From: Oscillospiraceae bacterium
GTDB taxonomy: Bacteria; Bacillota; Clostridia; Oscillospirales; Oscillospiraceae
DNA: 64,000 nt
Reading direction: 5' to 3'
NCBI GenBank assembly: GCA_015067435.1
Contig: SVMM01000001.1
Span: 124,001-188,000 of the forward strand
Below the pieces are notes generated by a model that was not told the DNA's origin, searched no databases, and was given only the letters and a program-made list of their open reading frames with translations. A program made the position numbers and the translations under genes. Positions 40,729-48,892 of the stretch are shown here, piece by piece. Every line of letters starts with the position of its first letter. Within the stretch, counting starts at the first letter, position 1.

Positions 40729-43206
40729 ATGAAGACAAGCAAAAAATGGCTGAGTCTGCTGCTCATTTTCTGCATGGCGCTCTCCCTCGCGCCCGCCGCG
40801 CGGGCGGGCAGCCTCAAGAACTACGACCCCGTCGGCAATCTCCGCTGGGACGGGCCCGTCGCCAGATGGGACGCGGTGCCGAACGCCGGCACTTATTGCC
40901 TGAAACTCTGGCAAATGGGCTATTCGGAATGCAGGGTGCTACAGACCGAGAGCACGACCGCGACCGACTTTTCCTTCGAGGAATTTCTGCGGAACTGGCC
41001 TGATCCGAAGACGGAATTCAGCGTTACCGTCTCTGTCATGGGCAGCGAGGAATACAACCACTCTCCGGCTTATACCACCGAGAGCGTTGCGGCGCGGCTG
41101 CTGCTCAACGGCTACAAGACCCCGGCGAAGCTGTCCGGCAGCGTGACGCTCAGCTTCACCAGCCCGGGCAGCTATCTCAGGCCCCGCTACGGAGGCGAGG
41201 TATATCAGGTGTACCGCGACAACGAAAGCAAGCTGCGTTTCCAGTGGCAGCGCTCCGATTACCCGGACGGCGGGTTCCGGAACATCGCCGGCGGGACGGA
41301 TCAGACCTATTATGTGCTCGATTCGGACGTCGGCAAGTACCTCCGTGTCCGCGTATGGCTGGACGGCAACAACAGCAGCGGACTCTTCAGCAACGTCATT
41401 CAGGTGGAAAAGGGCGCGCCCATGCCCGCCTTCGAGCCCGAGGTAACGGTGGAGACCGACAGCAAAACGGGCGAAAAGTATCTGCTCGTGTCGAACGCCA
41501 AGTCGTATCAGGAGTATGTGTCCTCCGACAAATTGATCTCCTCCCCCGATGCGACCGACTGGGCGGGCGCGGTCTCCCCCGCGTCCAACGGGTCGCTCAG
41601 GCTGCCCTGCAAAACGGGCGTCAACTATGTCTGCACCCGCAGCAGGGAGACCGAGACGCGCATAGCGGGCAGCATCCTTTACACGTCCGTCTTTGTTTCG
41701 CCGTCCGCCGCGCCCCAGGATATCACCTCGCTCAAGCTGGCGATCACGGATCGCAGGCGCTCCGGCTCCGGCACCGCCGAGTACATGGTGGGCGACGTTC
41801 TCACGCTGGAGGTCACCGCCGTCGGCGCCTCGTTCATGGGCGTTCGGGGCGACTGCTGGTGGCTGGACTACTCCCCCTCCGCGGAGGTTCTGGGCTACGT
41901 CCCCTTCTACGCCGATTCCGCCTGCACGACGCCGATTTCGGCGGACAATTACTATACCACCGTCTATACCAAGCTGCAAACCGCCAAGAACGATTGCAGC
42001 CTGCGTATCTGCCGCGAGCTGAAAAGCGGGGGCGAGCTGTCCTCCGAGCTGCTGATCGACGTCGCCGACAAAAACGGCGAATACAAGGTCAGCTCCATTA
42101 CGCTTCCCAAGAACATCGTCGTGGCGGTGGGGTATACCGTCGGCGATTATCAGGTCATGCTGGAGCCCTCGGGAGGCAGGCTCGACGGATTGCTGTTTGA
42201 GTGCGACCAGCCCGGCGCGCCGGTCATCACCTTTGATCCGGAGTTCGATATGCTGACGGTGGACGCCACCAAGGCGAAGGCGGGGAAATACGAATTTCTC
42301 GCCCGCTTCACGGACGGCCGGGAGGCGGACGCCATGACCGTCACGGTCGAGCCGCGGCCGACCGTCCCCGTCGACGAGCTGACGGTCAACCCCGCTCACA
42401 TCCATCTCGCGCCCGGACAGTCCGTCGCCGTCGGCATCGAGACCGAGCCCATGGGCGCGGTTCCCGCGTTCAACTACACGGTCAGCAACGCCGGCGTGCT
42501 CAGCTTCGACGCTGAAACGGGCGTCCTCACCGTCGCGGCAGACGCCGCGGTGGACGCCGTGGAGAGCCTTCTCATCAAGGAGAAGGGCAGCGGGCTTTCG
42601 GCAAGCGTGACCGTGACGGTCGTGTCCGCCGCCTCCGCCGCGGGCGCGTCGCCGTGGGCGGTCGAGGAGGTCACCGCCGCGCTTGCGGCGGGGCTGGTGC
42701 CGGACGAATTGCAAGGCAGCTATCAGCGGAACATCACGCGCGCGGAGTTCTGCCGCCTGATGGTGCGCCTCGTGAGCACGGCGCTGGAGGCGAACATGAC
42801 GGGGATCATGTCCGACAAGGGACTGCTGGAATACGGCATTTTCAGCGATGCGGGCGACGATAAGGATATCCTCACGGCATATGCGATGGGCATTGTGAAC
42901 GGCTTCCCCGACGGCACGTTCCGGCCGGACGACTCGATCACGCGCGAGCAGGCGGCGACGATGCTGGCGCGCGCGGCGAACTTCATGGATATGACCGCCG
43001 GCAAGCCGATCGCCTTTGCGGATGCGGGCAGCTTTTCCTCCTGGGCGGTGGACGGCATCGCGTTCGTCTCCGGTCTGGTCGATCCCACCAGCGGCAAGGC
43101 GGTGATGGGCGGCACGGGCGAGAACATGTTCTCCCCCGCCGCGTTCTACACGCGCGAGCAGGCGATCCTGACCGCGCTGCGGCTGTTCCACTGCTACGGC
43201 GCCTGA
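40729..43206 (+). CDS. large exported protein with bacterial Ig-like and SLH domains
   Basis: An 825-residue surface protein with signal peptide (cleavage near ARA, residue 25). The middle contains several beta-sandwich-like segments; residues about 545-625 resemble a bacterial Ig-like (Big) domain (LTVNPAHIHLAPGQSVAV). Three SLH repeats end the protein (about 640-690, 700-755 with FPDGTFRPDDSITREQAATML, and 765-825). It is divergent from the atp operon. SD GGGAGG. Role is unknown; wall-polymer anchoring is expected. Confidence 0.88.
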   Translation: MKTSKKWLSLLLIFCMALSLAPAARAGSLKNYDPVGNLRWDGPVARWDAVPNAGTYCLKLWQMGYSECRVLQTESTTATDFSFEEFLRNWPDPKTEFSVTVSVMGSEEYNHSPAYTTESVAARLLLNGYKTPAKLSGSVTLSFTSPGSYLRPRYGGEVYQVYRDNESKLRFQWQRSDYPDGGFRNIAGGTDQTYYVLDSDVGKYLRVRVWLDGNNSSGLFSNVIQVEKGAPMPAFEPEVTVETDSKTGEKYLLVSNAKSYQEYVSSDKLISSPDATDWAGAVSPASNGSLRLPCKTGVNYVCTRSRETETRIAGSILYTSVFVSPSAAPQDITSLKLAITDRRRSGSGTAEYMVGDVLTLEVTAVGASFMGVRGDCWWLDYSPSAEVLGYVPFYADSACTTPISADNYYTTVYTKLQTAKNDCSLRICRELKSGGELSSELLIDVADKNGEYKVSSITLPKNIVVAVGYTVGDYQVMLEPSGGRLDGLLFECDQPGAPVITFDPEFDMLTVDATKAKAGKYEFLARFTDGREADAMTVTVEPRPTVPVDELTVNPAHIHLAPGQSVAVGIETEPMGAVPAFNYTVSNAGVLSFDAETGVLTVAADAAVDAVESLLIKEKGSGLSASVTVTVVSAASAAGASPWAVEEVTAALAAGLVPDELQGSYQRNITRAEFCRLMVRLVSTALEANMTGIMSDKGLLEYGIFSDAGDDKDILTAYAMGIVNGFPDGTFRPDDSITREQAATMLARAANFMDMTAGKPIAFADAGSFSSWAVDGIAFVSGLVDPTSGKAVMGGTGENMFSPAAFYTREQAILTALRLFHCYGA

Positions 43207-43237
43207 CGGAGACGCCCTTCGGCGCTGAAAACGATCG

Positions 43238-43267
43238 AAACCCTGACGGCGCGCGCCGTCAGGGTTT
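43238..43267. terminator. perfect palindromic hairpin after the SLH gene
   Basis: AAACCCTGACGGCGC and GCGCCGTCAGGGTTT form a perfect 15-base palindrome; T run only three bases. Confidence 0.65.
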
Positions 43268-43271
43268 CGAC

Positions 43272-43300
43272 TTGAAAAACGGTTCCGAAGCGTTTATAAT
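43272..43300 (+). promoter_or_regulatory. sigma-A promoter immediately before the MntP-like gene
   Basis: TTGAAA (43272-43277) and TATAAT (43295-43300), spacer 17. The expected transcription start is only about 4 bases before the ATG at 43312. Confidence 0.8.
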
Positions 43301-43311
43301 CATTCCCTGTT

Positions 43312-43890
43312 ATGGGAACGGTATTTTTGTTCAACAGCATACTGCTGGGCGTCGGTCTTGCGATGGACGCGTTTTCGGTGTCGCTGGCGAATGGCCTGAA
43401 CGAGCCGGCGATGTCGAAGCGCCGCGCCTGCGCCATCGCCGGGACGTTTGCGTTCTTCCAGTTCCTCATGCCGCTGCTCGGCTGGGTCTGCGTGCACACG
43501 CTGGTGGAGCGTTTCGCCGCCTTCGACCGCTTTGTGCCGTGGATCGCGCTCGCCCTGCTCGCCTACATCGGCGGGACGATGCTGCGCGACGGCATCCGCG
43601 GCGGGAAAGAGGAGGAGACGTCGGGCGTCGGCGTGCTCGCGCTTCTGCTTCAGGGCGTCGCGACCTCCATCGACGCGCTCTCCGTCGGCTTCACCATCGC
43701 TGATTACGGCGCGCGCGAGGCGTTCGTCTGCGCGCTCATCATCGCCGTCGTCACGTTTGCGATCTGTCTGGGCGGACTGCGCATCGGGCGCACCTTCGGC
43801 ACGCGCCTTGCCGGCAGGGCGGGGATCCTCGGCGGGGCGATTTTGATCTTTATCGGGCTGGAGATCTTTGTCAAGGGTGTGGTTTTGTGA
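43312..43890 (+). CDS. MntP-like manganese efflux pump, probable leaderless mRNA
   Basis: MntP-family proteins export Mn2+ to limit toxicity. The 192-residue protein has six hydrophobic segments and the paired family motifs GLAMDAFSVSL in TM1 and ATSIDALSVG in TM4, each with the conserved Asp. It may instead be the related sporulation-linked YtaF type. No Shine-Dalgarno precedes the ATG and the promoter -10 is 11 bases away. An internal TTG at 43327 is a weaker alternative start. Confidence 0.82.
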   Translation: MGTVFLFNSILLGVGLAMDAFSVSLANGLNEPAMSKRRACAIAGTFAFFQFLMPLLGWVCVHTLVERFAAFDRFVPWIALALLAYIGGTMLRDGIRGGKEEETSGVGVLALLLQGVATSIDALSVGFTIADYGAREAFVCALIIAVVTFAICLGGLRIGRTFGTRLAGRAGILGGAILIFIGLEIFVKGVVL

Positions 43891-43912
43891 CCTGCCCGCG
43901 GCGGGGGCGGGC

Positions 43913-43981
43913 TCCTGAAACCAGTTCTTTCCTTTTCGGGAAAAGGAAAGAACCGTTTTCAGACTTCCAAAGAAAGGAAAA
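43913..43981 (-). repeat. dispersed palindromic repeat A, copy 3
   Basis: On the minus strand CTTTGGAAGTCTGAAAACG leads into a TTCTTTCCTTTT...AAAAGGAAAGAA stem and GGTTTCAG. It lies 23 bases after the MntP-like gene and next to repeat B copy 2. Together they fill the gene-free stretch 43891-44305. Confidence 0.8.
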
Positions 43982-44020
43982 GCCTGTCGCGTTTTCCGCC
44001 GGTGCCGCTGTGACCCGCTC

Positions 44021-44300
44021 GGCGCCGCCGCGAAGACGCACGTAGTCGCTCCTCGATGAACGAGCGCGTCAGCGCAAATAGAGAAGCAACGTATCGACAT
44101 GGCGCGCCGGACGGCGGCCATCGGTGTTGACAGTCGGAAAGGGATTCCAAAACCGTAGGTTTTGGCGGCTTTTTGGTGACTTTTTCGGCGGCGAAAAAGT
44201 CACTCCGCCCGCAGGCGGAAAAACCCCTCCGCCGGACTGGCGGAAACAGCGCACGCGCCCGCAGGCGCGGAACATCCCCCTCCGCCGGGGCATGGCGGAA
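44021..44300 (-). repeat. dispersed intergenic repeat B, copy 2
   Basis: Inverted, highly similar copy of 3550-3828. The order on its own strand is B then A, as at the first locus, so the two form a composite unit. Confidence 0.8.
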
Positions 44301-44305
44301 ACAAA

Positions 44306-45217
44306 TCATTGTGCCCGCAGCCGTGCGAGCAGCGCGGTAAACTCCTCTGGCAGAGGGCATGTCAGCTCCACCGCCTCCTGCGTGCGGGGGTGGATGAACC
44401 GCAGCCCCGACGCGTGGAGGCATTGGCCCGTCAGCCCGCTGACGGGCTTTTTCGCGCCATATACCGTGTCGCCGAGGATCGGATGCCCGATGTACGCCAT
44501 GTGCACGCGGATCTGGTGCGTGCGCCCGGTCTCCAGCCGGCAGCGCAGATGCGCGTAACCGGCATAGCGCGCGACGACCTCCCAGTGCGTCACGGCGCTG
44601 CGCCCGCCGGCGACCACCGCCATGCGCTTGCGGTCGCGCGGGTCGCGCGCGATGGGCGCGTCGACGGTGCCGCTGTCTTCGCGGGGGTTCCCGACGACGA
44701 CGCACTCGTAGGTGCGCGCGAGCGTGTGGTCCTTGAGCTGCGCGGCAAGCCCCTGATGCGCCGCGTCGTTCTTGGCGGCGATGATGAGGCCGCTGGTGTC
44801 GCGGTCGATGCGGTGGACGATGCCGGGGCGCAGCGCGCCGCCCACGCCGGAGAGCGAGAGCGCGCAATGGTGGAGCAGCGCGTTGACCAGCGTGCCGTCC
44901 GGATGCCCCGGCGCGGGGTGCACGACGAGGCCGGAGGGTTTGTTCACCACGATGACGTCCGCGTCCTCGTACACCACGTCCAGCGGGATGTCCTGCGGCA
45001 CGGCGTCGATGGGCTCCGGCTCCGGCAGCGTGAGCTCGACCGTCTCCGTGCCCGTGAGACGGCAGCTCTTGGCGGCGGGCTTCCCGTCCACCAGCACGGC
45101 GCCGCTTTCGATCAGCTTTGCCGCCGCGGCGCGCGAAACGCCTTCGACACTTTCCGCGAGGAAGGCGTCGAGGCGTTTACTTTTGCCCGTTTCGGTTGTC
45201 AGCAGGATCGGTTCCAT
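44306..45217 (-). CDS. rluD: RluD-family 23S rRNA pseudouridine synthase
   Basis: Isomerises uridines in 23S rRNA (RluD type acts on helix 69). The 303-residue protein has an N-terminal S4 RNA-binding domain (about 10-75), the catalytic HRIDRDTSG motif (Asp), and LETGRTHQIRVHM. It overlaps lspA by 41 bases. In Bacillota lspA and an rluD gene are a conserved pair. Exact target uridines are inferred only from family. Confidence 0.9.
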   Translation of the reverse strand: MEPILLTTETGKSKRLDAFLAESVEGVSRAAAAKLIESGAVLVDGKPAAKSCRLTGTETVELTLPEPEPIDAVPQDIPLDVVYEDADVIVVNKPSGLVVHPAPGHPDGTLVNALLHHCALSLSGVGGALRPGIVHRIDRDTSGLIIAAKNDAAHQGLAAQLKDHTLARTYECVVVGNPREDSGTVDAPIARDPRDRKRMAVVAGGRSAVTHWEVVARYAGYAHLRCRLETGRTHQIRVHMAYIGHPILGDTVYGAKKPVSGLTGQCLHASGLRFIHPRTQEAVELTCPLPEEFTALLARLRAQ

Positions 45218-45842
45218 CCGCTTTTTTCTTCTCCCAGTTTTTCGCGTCGCATTTCTCGTAGAACTTGAAATAGTAGACCGCCGCCGCGGCCGTGCCGCAG
45301 GTGACGAAGATGTCCGCCACGTTGAACACGGGAAAATCGATGAACTCCGTCGCGATCATGTCCACCACGTAGCCGTTCATCACGCGGTCAATGAGGTTGC
45401 CGACGCCGCCGCCGACGACCAGCCACAGCGACCAGACGCCCAGCGGATGCGTGACGATGCGCGTGACGAGGAAGATCAGCATGCTCATCGCCGCGGCGGT
45501 GAAGCCGACGAGCAGCCAGCGCGCGCCGGAGAAGCTGGACCACGCCGCGCCGTAGTTGTGCACGTGTGTCAGCCGGAACAGCCCCGGCAGCAGCTCCGAC
45601 GAATCGCCCAAGGTCAGCGAGGCGACCACCAGCCGCTTGACGTACTGGTCGATGATGACGACCCACGCCGCGCCGAGGACGGCGTAAAAGCGGTGCATCC
45701 CGCGCCGCCGCGCCATAAAGACCGCCAGCGCGAGGATGACCAGCAATATCGCGAAGTACAGCAGCACCGTGTCCCCCGCGCTTCGCGAAACATAGACGGC
45801 GGTGGGGCTGTCCGCCCCACCGGTGACAGTTGTATCGATCAC
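45177..45842 (-). CDS. lspA: lipoprotein signal peptidase with N-terminal extension
   Basis: Aspartic protease that cleaves prolipoproteins at the lipobox Cys. The catalytic core has DQYVKR, HNYGAAWS, GGGVGNLIDRV and FNVADIF with the two catalytic Asp. At 221 residues it is longer than the usual 150-170, because of an extra hydrophobic segment at about residues 20-40 and a Lys-rich C-terminus. The start is GTG at 45842, overlapping the anti-sigma stop (GTGA) and following GGAGG by 7 bases. Confidence 0.88.
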   Translation of the reverse strand: MIDTTVTGGADSPTAVYVSRSAGDTVLLYFAILLVILALAVFMARRRGMHRFYAVLGAAWVVIIDQYVKRLVVASLTLGDSSELLPGLFRLTHVHNYGAAWSSFSGARWLLVGFTAAAMSMLIFLVTRIVTHPLGVWSLWLVVGGGVGNLIDRVMNGYVVDMIATEFIDFPVFNVADIFVTCGTAAAAVYYFKFYEKCDAKNWEKKKADGTDPADNRNGQK

Positions 45843-46771
45843 GGTGCCGCCTCCGTTGTCCCGACGCGGACGAAATGCCACGTGAGGTTCGGGTCTTCCT
45901 CCACGCCCTCGTCGTCCCGAAGCGTCAGCCCCTCGGGCAGAAGGTCGAGCACCTCGTTGTCCACGACCCAGGCGTCGTCCGCCTCGCTCCAGAAGCCGTG
46001 CTCGGCGAGCCACTCCTCCGCGCCCTCGCCGTAGAGCGTCAGCGCGAGGGACGGACCCTCGATCCCGGCGCCGTTCATCTCCGGCACGGCGGGTTCTCCG
46101 TTCGGGCCGCTGGTCACGATATCGACGGCCACGCCCGAATCGCCGGGCGCGCGCGCCTCGGGCGCGACGCCGGACGCGCCGACGGGCGGCTCCGGCTCGG
46201 CGGGACTCGCGATCATCGAGTTTTCCACGCCCGCTGTTTTGCCGGTGTATGCGCCGTCGGCGGACGCCGCTTCCTCCGCGCCGTCATAGTCGCGGGTGCT
46301 GTCCGGCGGCGCAACGGGCGCCGCGGGGGCTGCGGTCGCGGCGCTCTGGATCGCCATGGTCATCTCCGGCGCCGCCGCCGCGCCGCCGCCGCGCGCGATG
46401 CGCGGCACGACCGTCACCGCCAGCACGACGACCGCGGCGCATGCCGCCATCGCCGCGAAGCCGCGCCACGGGCGGCGCGTTTTCGCCCGTTCGGGCGGCG
46501 CGGACGCCTCCTCCCGCCACGGACTTTGCTTGCGGATGAGCTTCGGCTCCTCGTGCAGGCGCGCCATCACGCCCGCGGCGAAGTTCTCCGGCACGGGATA
46601 GTCCTCCGGTTCGCTGAGGGCGTCGTGCATGGCGTTCAGCGCCGCGAAATACTGCTGACACGCTTCGCAGGACGCGAGATGCGCCAGCGTCTCCTCGCGC
46701 TCCCGCTCGTTCAGTTCGCCGTCCAGCAGGGCGGAGAGCTGCTCCTTGTATTGTTCATGATTCATCCGCAC
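45839..46771 (-). CDS. zinc-finger anti-sigma factor (transmembrane)
   Basis: A 310-residue regulator with an N-terminal ZAS-type domain containing HLASCEAC (HxxxCxxC), a linker, one TM helix (about 104-124), and a long Ala/Pro-rich extracytoplasmic part with a small folded end. It directly follows the ECF sigma gene and overlaps it, the usual pairing. Release of the sigma factor would need proteolysis or a conformational signal at the surface; the signal is unknown. Start may be MRMN or MN two codons later. Confidence 0.88.
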   Translation of the reverse strand: MRMNHEQYKEQLSALLDGELNEREREETLAHLASCEACQQYFAALNAMHDALSEPEDYPVPENFAAGVMARLHEEPKLIRKQSPWREEASAPPERAKTRRPWRGFAAMAACAAVVVLAVTVVPRIARGGGAAAAPEMTMAIQSAATAAPAAPVAPPDSTRDYDGAEEAASADGAYTGKTAGVENSMIASPAEPEPPVGASGVAPEARAPGDSGVAVDIVTSGPNGEPAVPEMNGAGIEGPSLALTLYGEGAEEWLAEHGFWSEADDAWVVDNEVLDLLPEGLTLRDDEGVEEDPNLTWHFVRVGTTEAAP

Positions 46772-47379
46772 TCCGCCTCCTTTCGGTTACATTCTGTTAC
46801 CTTTGACGGGTATCGTTCAAAAAAGTTCCCGCTTGCCGTCAGATAATTTTTCAGCGCCTGCCGCGCGCGGTTGATGCGCGACTTGACCGTGCCCAGCTCC
46901 AGACCCGTGACCGCGGCGATCTCGGTGTACGAAAGCTGCTCGGTCTCGCGCAGCACCAGCACCTGACGGTACTCGTCCGGCAGCGCCATCAGCCCCTCGC
47001 GCACCATGCGCATCGTTTCCGCGCGCTCCACGACCTCCTCCGGCAGCGGCGCGCTGTCCGGCGTGTCGATGCGCGCCTCCTCGTCGTCGAGCGACACGTC
47101 CCCCGTGCGCTTTTTCTCCCGCCGCAGCAGGTCGAGGCAGGCGTTGGACACCAGACGGTAGAGCCACGTGGAAAACGCCGCGTCGGCGCGGTAGCTCCCG
47201 ATCCCGCGCCAGAGCGCGAGGAATGCATCCTGCGCCGCCTCCAGCGCGTCGTCCTCGTCGCGGCACATGCGGCGGCAGAGGGCGTATACTTTTTTCTCGT
47301 GCATATGGACGAGCGCCTCAAACGCGGCCTCGTCTCCTTCCCGGCATCGGGCGATCAACTCTTTTTCTTCCATACTCAC
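46762..47379 (-). CDS. ECF sigma-70 factor
   Basis: A 205-residue alternative sigma factor with region 2 (residues about 20-85, with DEDDALEAAQDAFLALWRGI and STWLYRLVSNACLDLLRRE) and region 4 (about 140-195, LPDEYRQVLVLRETEQLSYTEIA and a helix-turn-helix). It abuts dusB (stop just before its GTG at 47379; ATG at 47373 is an alternative start). It is followed by its anti-sigma factor, so it probably controls an envelope-stress regulon. Confidence 0.9.
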   Translation of the reverse strand: MSMEEKELIARCREGDEAAFEALVHMHEKKVYALCRRMCRDEDDALEAAQDAFLALWRGIGSYRADAAFSTWLYRLVSNACLDLLRREKKRTGDVSLDDEEARIDTPDSAPLPEEVVERAETMRMVREGLMALPDEYRQVLVLRETEQLSYTEIAAVTGLELGTVKSRINRARQALKNYLTASGNFFERYPSKVTECNRKEAECG

Positions 47380-48354
47380 CTATCCGTCCCGTAAATCCCG
47401 TTTTACGCCTTCGGCGACCCGGTAGAGGTCGTCCAGCGTTTCCATCTTTACGATCTGCTCCTTATAATAATTCGCGTAGGGCACGCCCTTGAGGTACCAG
47501 CAGCAGTGCCGCCGCGCCTCCAGCAGCGCCGTGCGCTCGCTGCGGTAGCGCGCGCTCAGCTCGATCTGCCGCACCGCGACGGCGAACCGCTCCGCCACCG
47601 GCGGAAGCGGCGGGATCTCGCGCCCGTCCAGCGCCGCCGCGGCCTGTTCGAAGATCCACGGGTTGCCGAACGCGCCGCGCCCGATCATGGCGGCGTCCGC
47701 GCCGGTAAAGTGCAGGATGCGCACTGCGTCCTCGGCGGAAAAGACGTCGCCGTTGGCGATGACGGGAACCGACACCGCCTCCCTGACCTGCCTGATGGTC
47801 GTCCAGTCCGCCTGCCCGCCGTACATCTGCGCCCTTGTGCGCCCGTGCACGGCGATCGCGGCGGCGCCCGCCGCCTCCATGCGCTGCGCGAATGCGACGG
47901 CGTTAATGCTGCCCTTGTCCCAGCCGCGGCGGATCTTGACCGTCACCGGCACGTCCACCGCGTCCGCGACCGCCGCGACGATGGCGGCGGCCTTGTCCGG
48001 ATCGCGCATCAGCGCCGCGCCGCTGCCGTGGGTCGCGACCTTGTGGACGGGGCAGCCCATGTTGATGTCGAGGATGTCGGCGCCGGAGACGTCGACGGCG
48101 ACCTTCGCCGCCTTCGCCATCTCGTCGGGCACGTTGCCGAAGATCTGCACGACGCCGGGCTTCTCGTTCGGCGCGAGGAACAGGAGCTTTTTGCTCTTCT
48201 CGTCGTCGTAGCACAGCGCCTTGGCGCTCACAAGCTCGGTACAGCTCAGCGCCGCGCCGTGCTCGCGGCAGATCTGGCGGAACGCCGCGTCGGTCACGCC
48301 CGCCATCGGCGCAAGGCACACTTTTCCGTCGATCTCCACGTTTCCGATGCGCAC
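47380..48354 (-). CDS. dusB: tRNA dihydrouridine synthase (DusB-like)
   Basis: Reduces uridines in tRNA D-loops using FMN. The 324-residue protein has [17 protein letters not shown] at the start of the TIM barrel, the catalytic [16 protein letters not shown] (Cys), [10 protein letters not shown] and an [12 protein letters not shown] block. GTG at 48354 fits better than GTG at 48375, since the latter would leave a leaderless mRNA and the former follows AGAGGGGG. First gene of the dusB-sigma-anti-sigma-lspA-rluD operon. Confidence 0.9.
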   Translation of the reverse strand: MRIGNVEIDGKVCLAPMAGVTDAAFRQICREHGAALSCTELVSAKALCYDDEKSKKLLFLAPNEKPGVVQIFGNVPDEMAKAAKVAVDVSGADILDINMGCPVHKVATHGSGAALMRDPDKAAAIVAAVADAVDVPVTVKIRRGWDKGSINAVAFAQRMEAAGAAAIAVHGRTRAQMYGGQADWTTIRQVREAVSVPVIANGDVFSAEDAVRILHFTGADAAMIGRGAFGNPWIFEQAAAALDGREIPPLPPVAERFAVAVRQIELSARYRSERTALLEARRHCCWYLKGVPYANYYKEQIVKMETLDDLYRVAEGVKRDLRDG

Positions 48355-48384
48355 GGCGCGACCACCCCCTCTCACGGAATTATC

Positions 48385-48414
48385 AGTATATCATACAATA
48401 CCCCGCCGCAACAA
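48385..48414 (-). promoter_or_regulatory. sigma-A promoter of the dusB operon
   Basis: TTGTTG (48409-48414) and TATACT (48385-48390) on the minus strand, spacer 18. Confidence 0.6.
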
Positions 48415-48546
48415 GCCATAAAATGCAACTTTTCCATGAGAGAGGGTGGAATTTTATATTACACTTTCTCATATAACCGTAATGATTTGTGCGAAATAGA
48501 CAGATACGATCGATAGACAGAGCGAATCATTTGTTTTAGCCGACTA

Positions 48547-48575
48547 TTGACTTTAAAGCATGAATGTGTCAAAAT
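48547..48575 (+). promoter_or_regulatory. sigma-A promoter of the liv operon leader
   Basis: TTGACT (48547-48552) and CAAAAT (48570-48575), spacer 17, about 26 bases of leader before the small ORF. Confidence 0.65.
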
Positions 48576-48607
48576 ATCCCCATCTTCCGAGAAAGGAGCC
48601 CGACGCC

Positions 48608-48727
48608 ATGACGACGATGCTTTTCGCCAACCTGTCCGCTCTCGCTTCCGCCATGATGGCAGGGGCTTTCTCGATTATTGCGATTCTGACGGGGGTAGTA
48701 GGCGTACGCGCCAAGGCTCCCTTTTGA
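48608..48727 (+). CDS. candidate leader peptide of the liv operon (39 aa)
   Basis: A 39-residue reading frame with SD AAAGGAG 8 bases before ATG. It is hydrophobic, with Ile, Leu and Val crowded near the end: codons ATT ATT GCG ATT CTG at 48674-48688 and GTA GTA GGC GTA at 48695-48706. The neighbouring liv genes use ATC and GTG/GTC almost throughout, so the rare codons look deliberate. The stop is 40 bases before a terminator. It may instead be a small membrane protein; the codon pattern and downstream pairing favour a leader peptide. Confidence 0.75.
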   Translation: MTTMLFANLSALASAMMAGAFSIIAILTGVVGVRAKAPF

Positions 48728-48796
48728 TGCCGGACGTCAGAGATCGCACACAAGCGAACGAAACCGACTCCGTCTCAAAAGGGAGACGGGGTTTTT
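48717..48796 (+). promoter_or_regulatory. candidate attenuator: antiterminator/terminator pair before livJ
   Basis: Terminator: CTCCGTCTC (48768-48776) pairs with GAGACGGGG (48783-48791), followed by five T. Alternative: CTCCCTTTT (48717-48725, at the leader stop codon) pairs perfectly with AAAAGGGAG (48777-48785), which breaks the terminator. A ribosome stalled at the Ile/Val codons leaves the left arm free; a ribosome at the stop covers it. Confidence 0.7.
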
Positions 48797-48892
48797 CTAT
48801 ATCCGGCGCACCCCACGGATCGGACGCCTCCGGGCGCTTGATTATAAATCATCCCGACCAACCAATCTATTATGATTAAGGAGAAGATGAAC

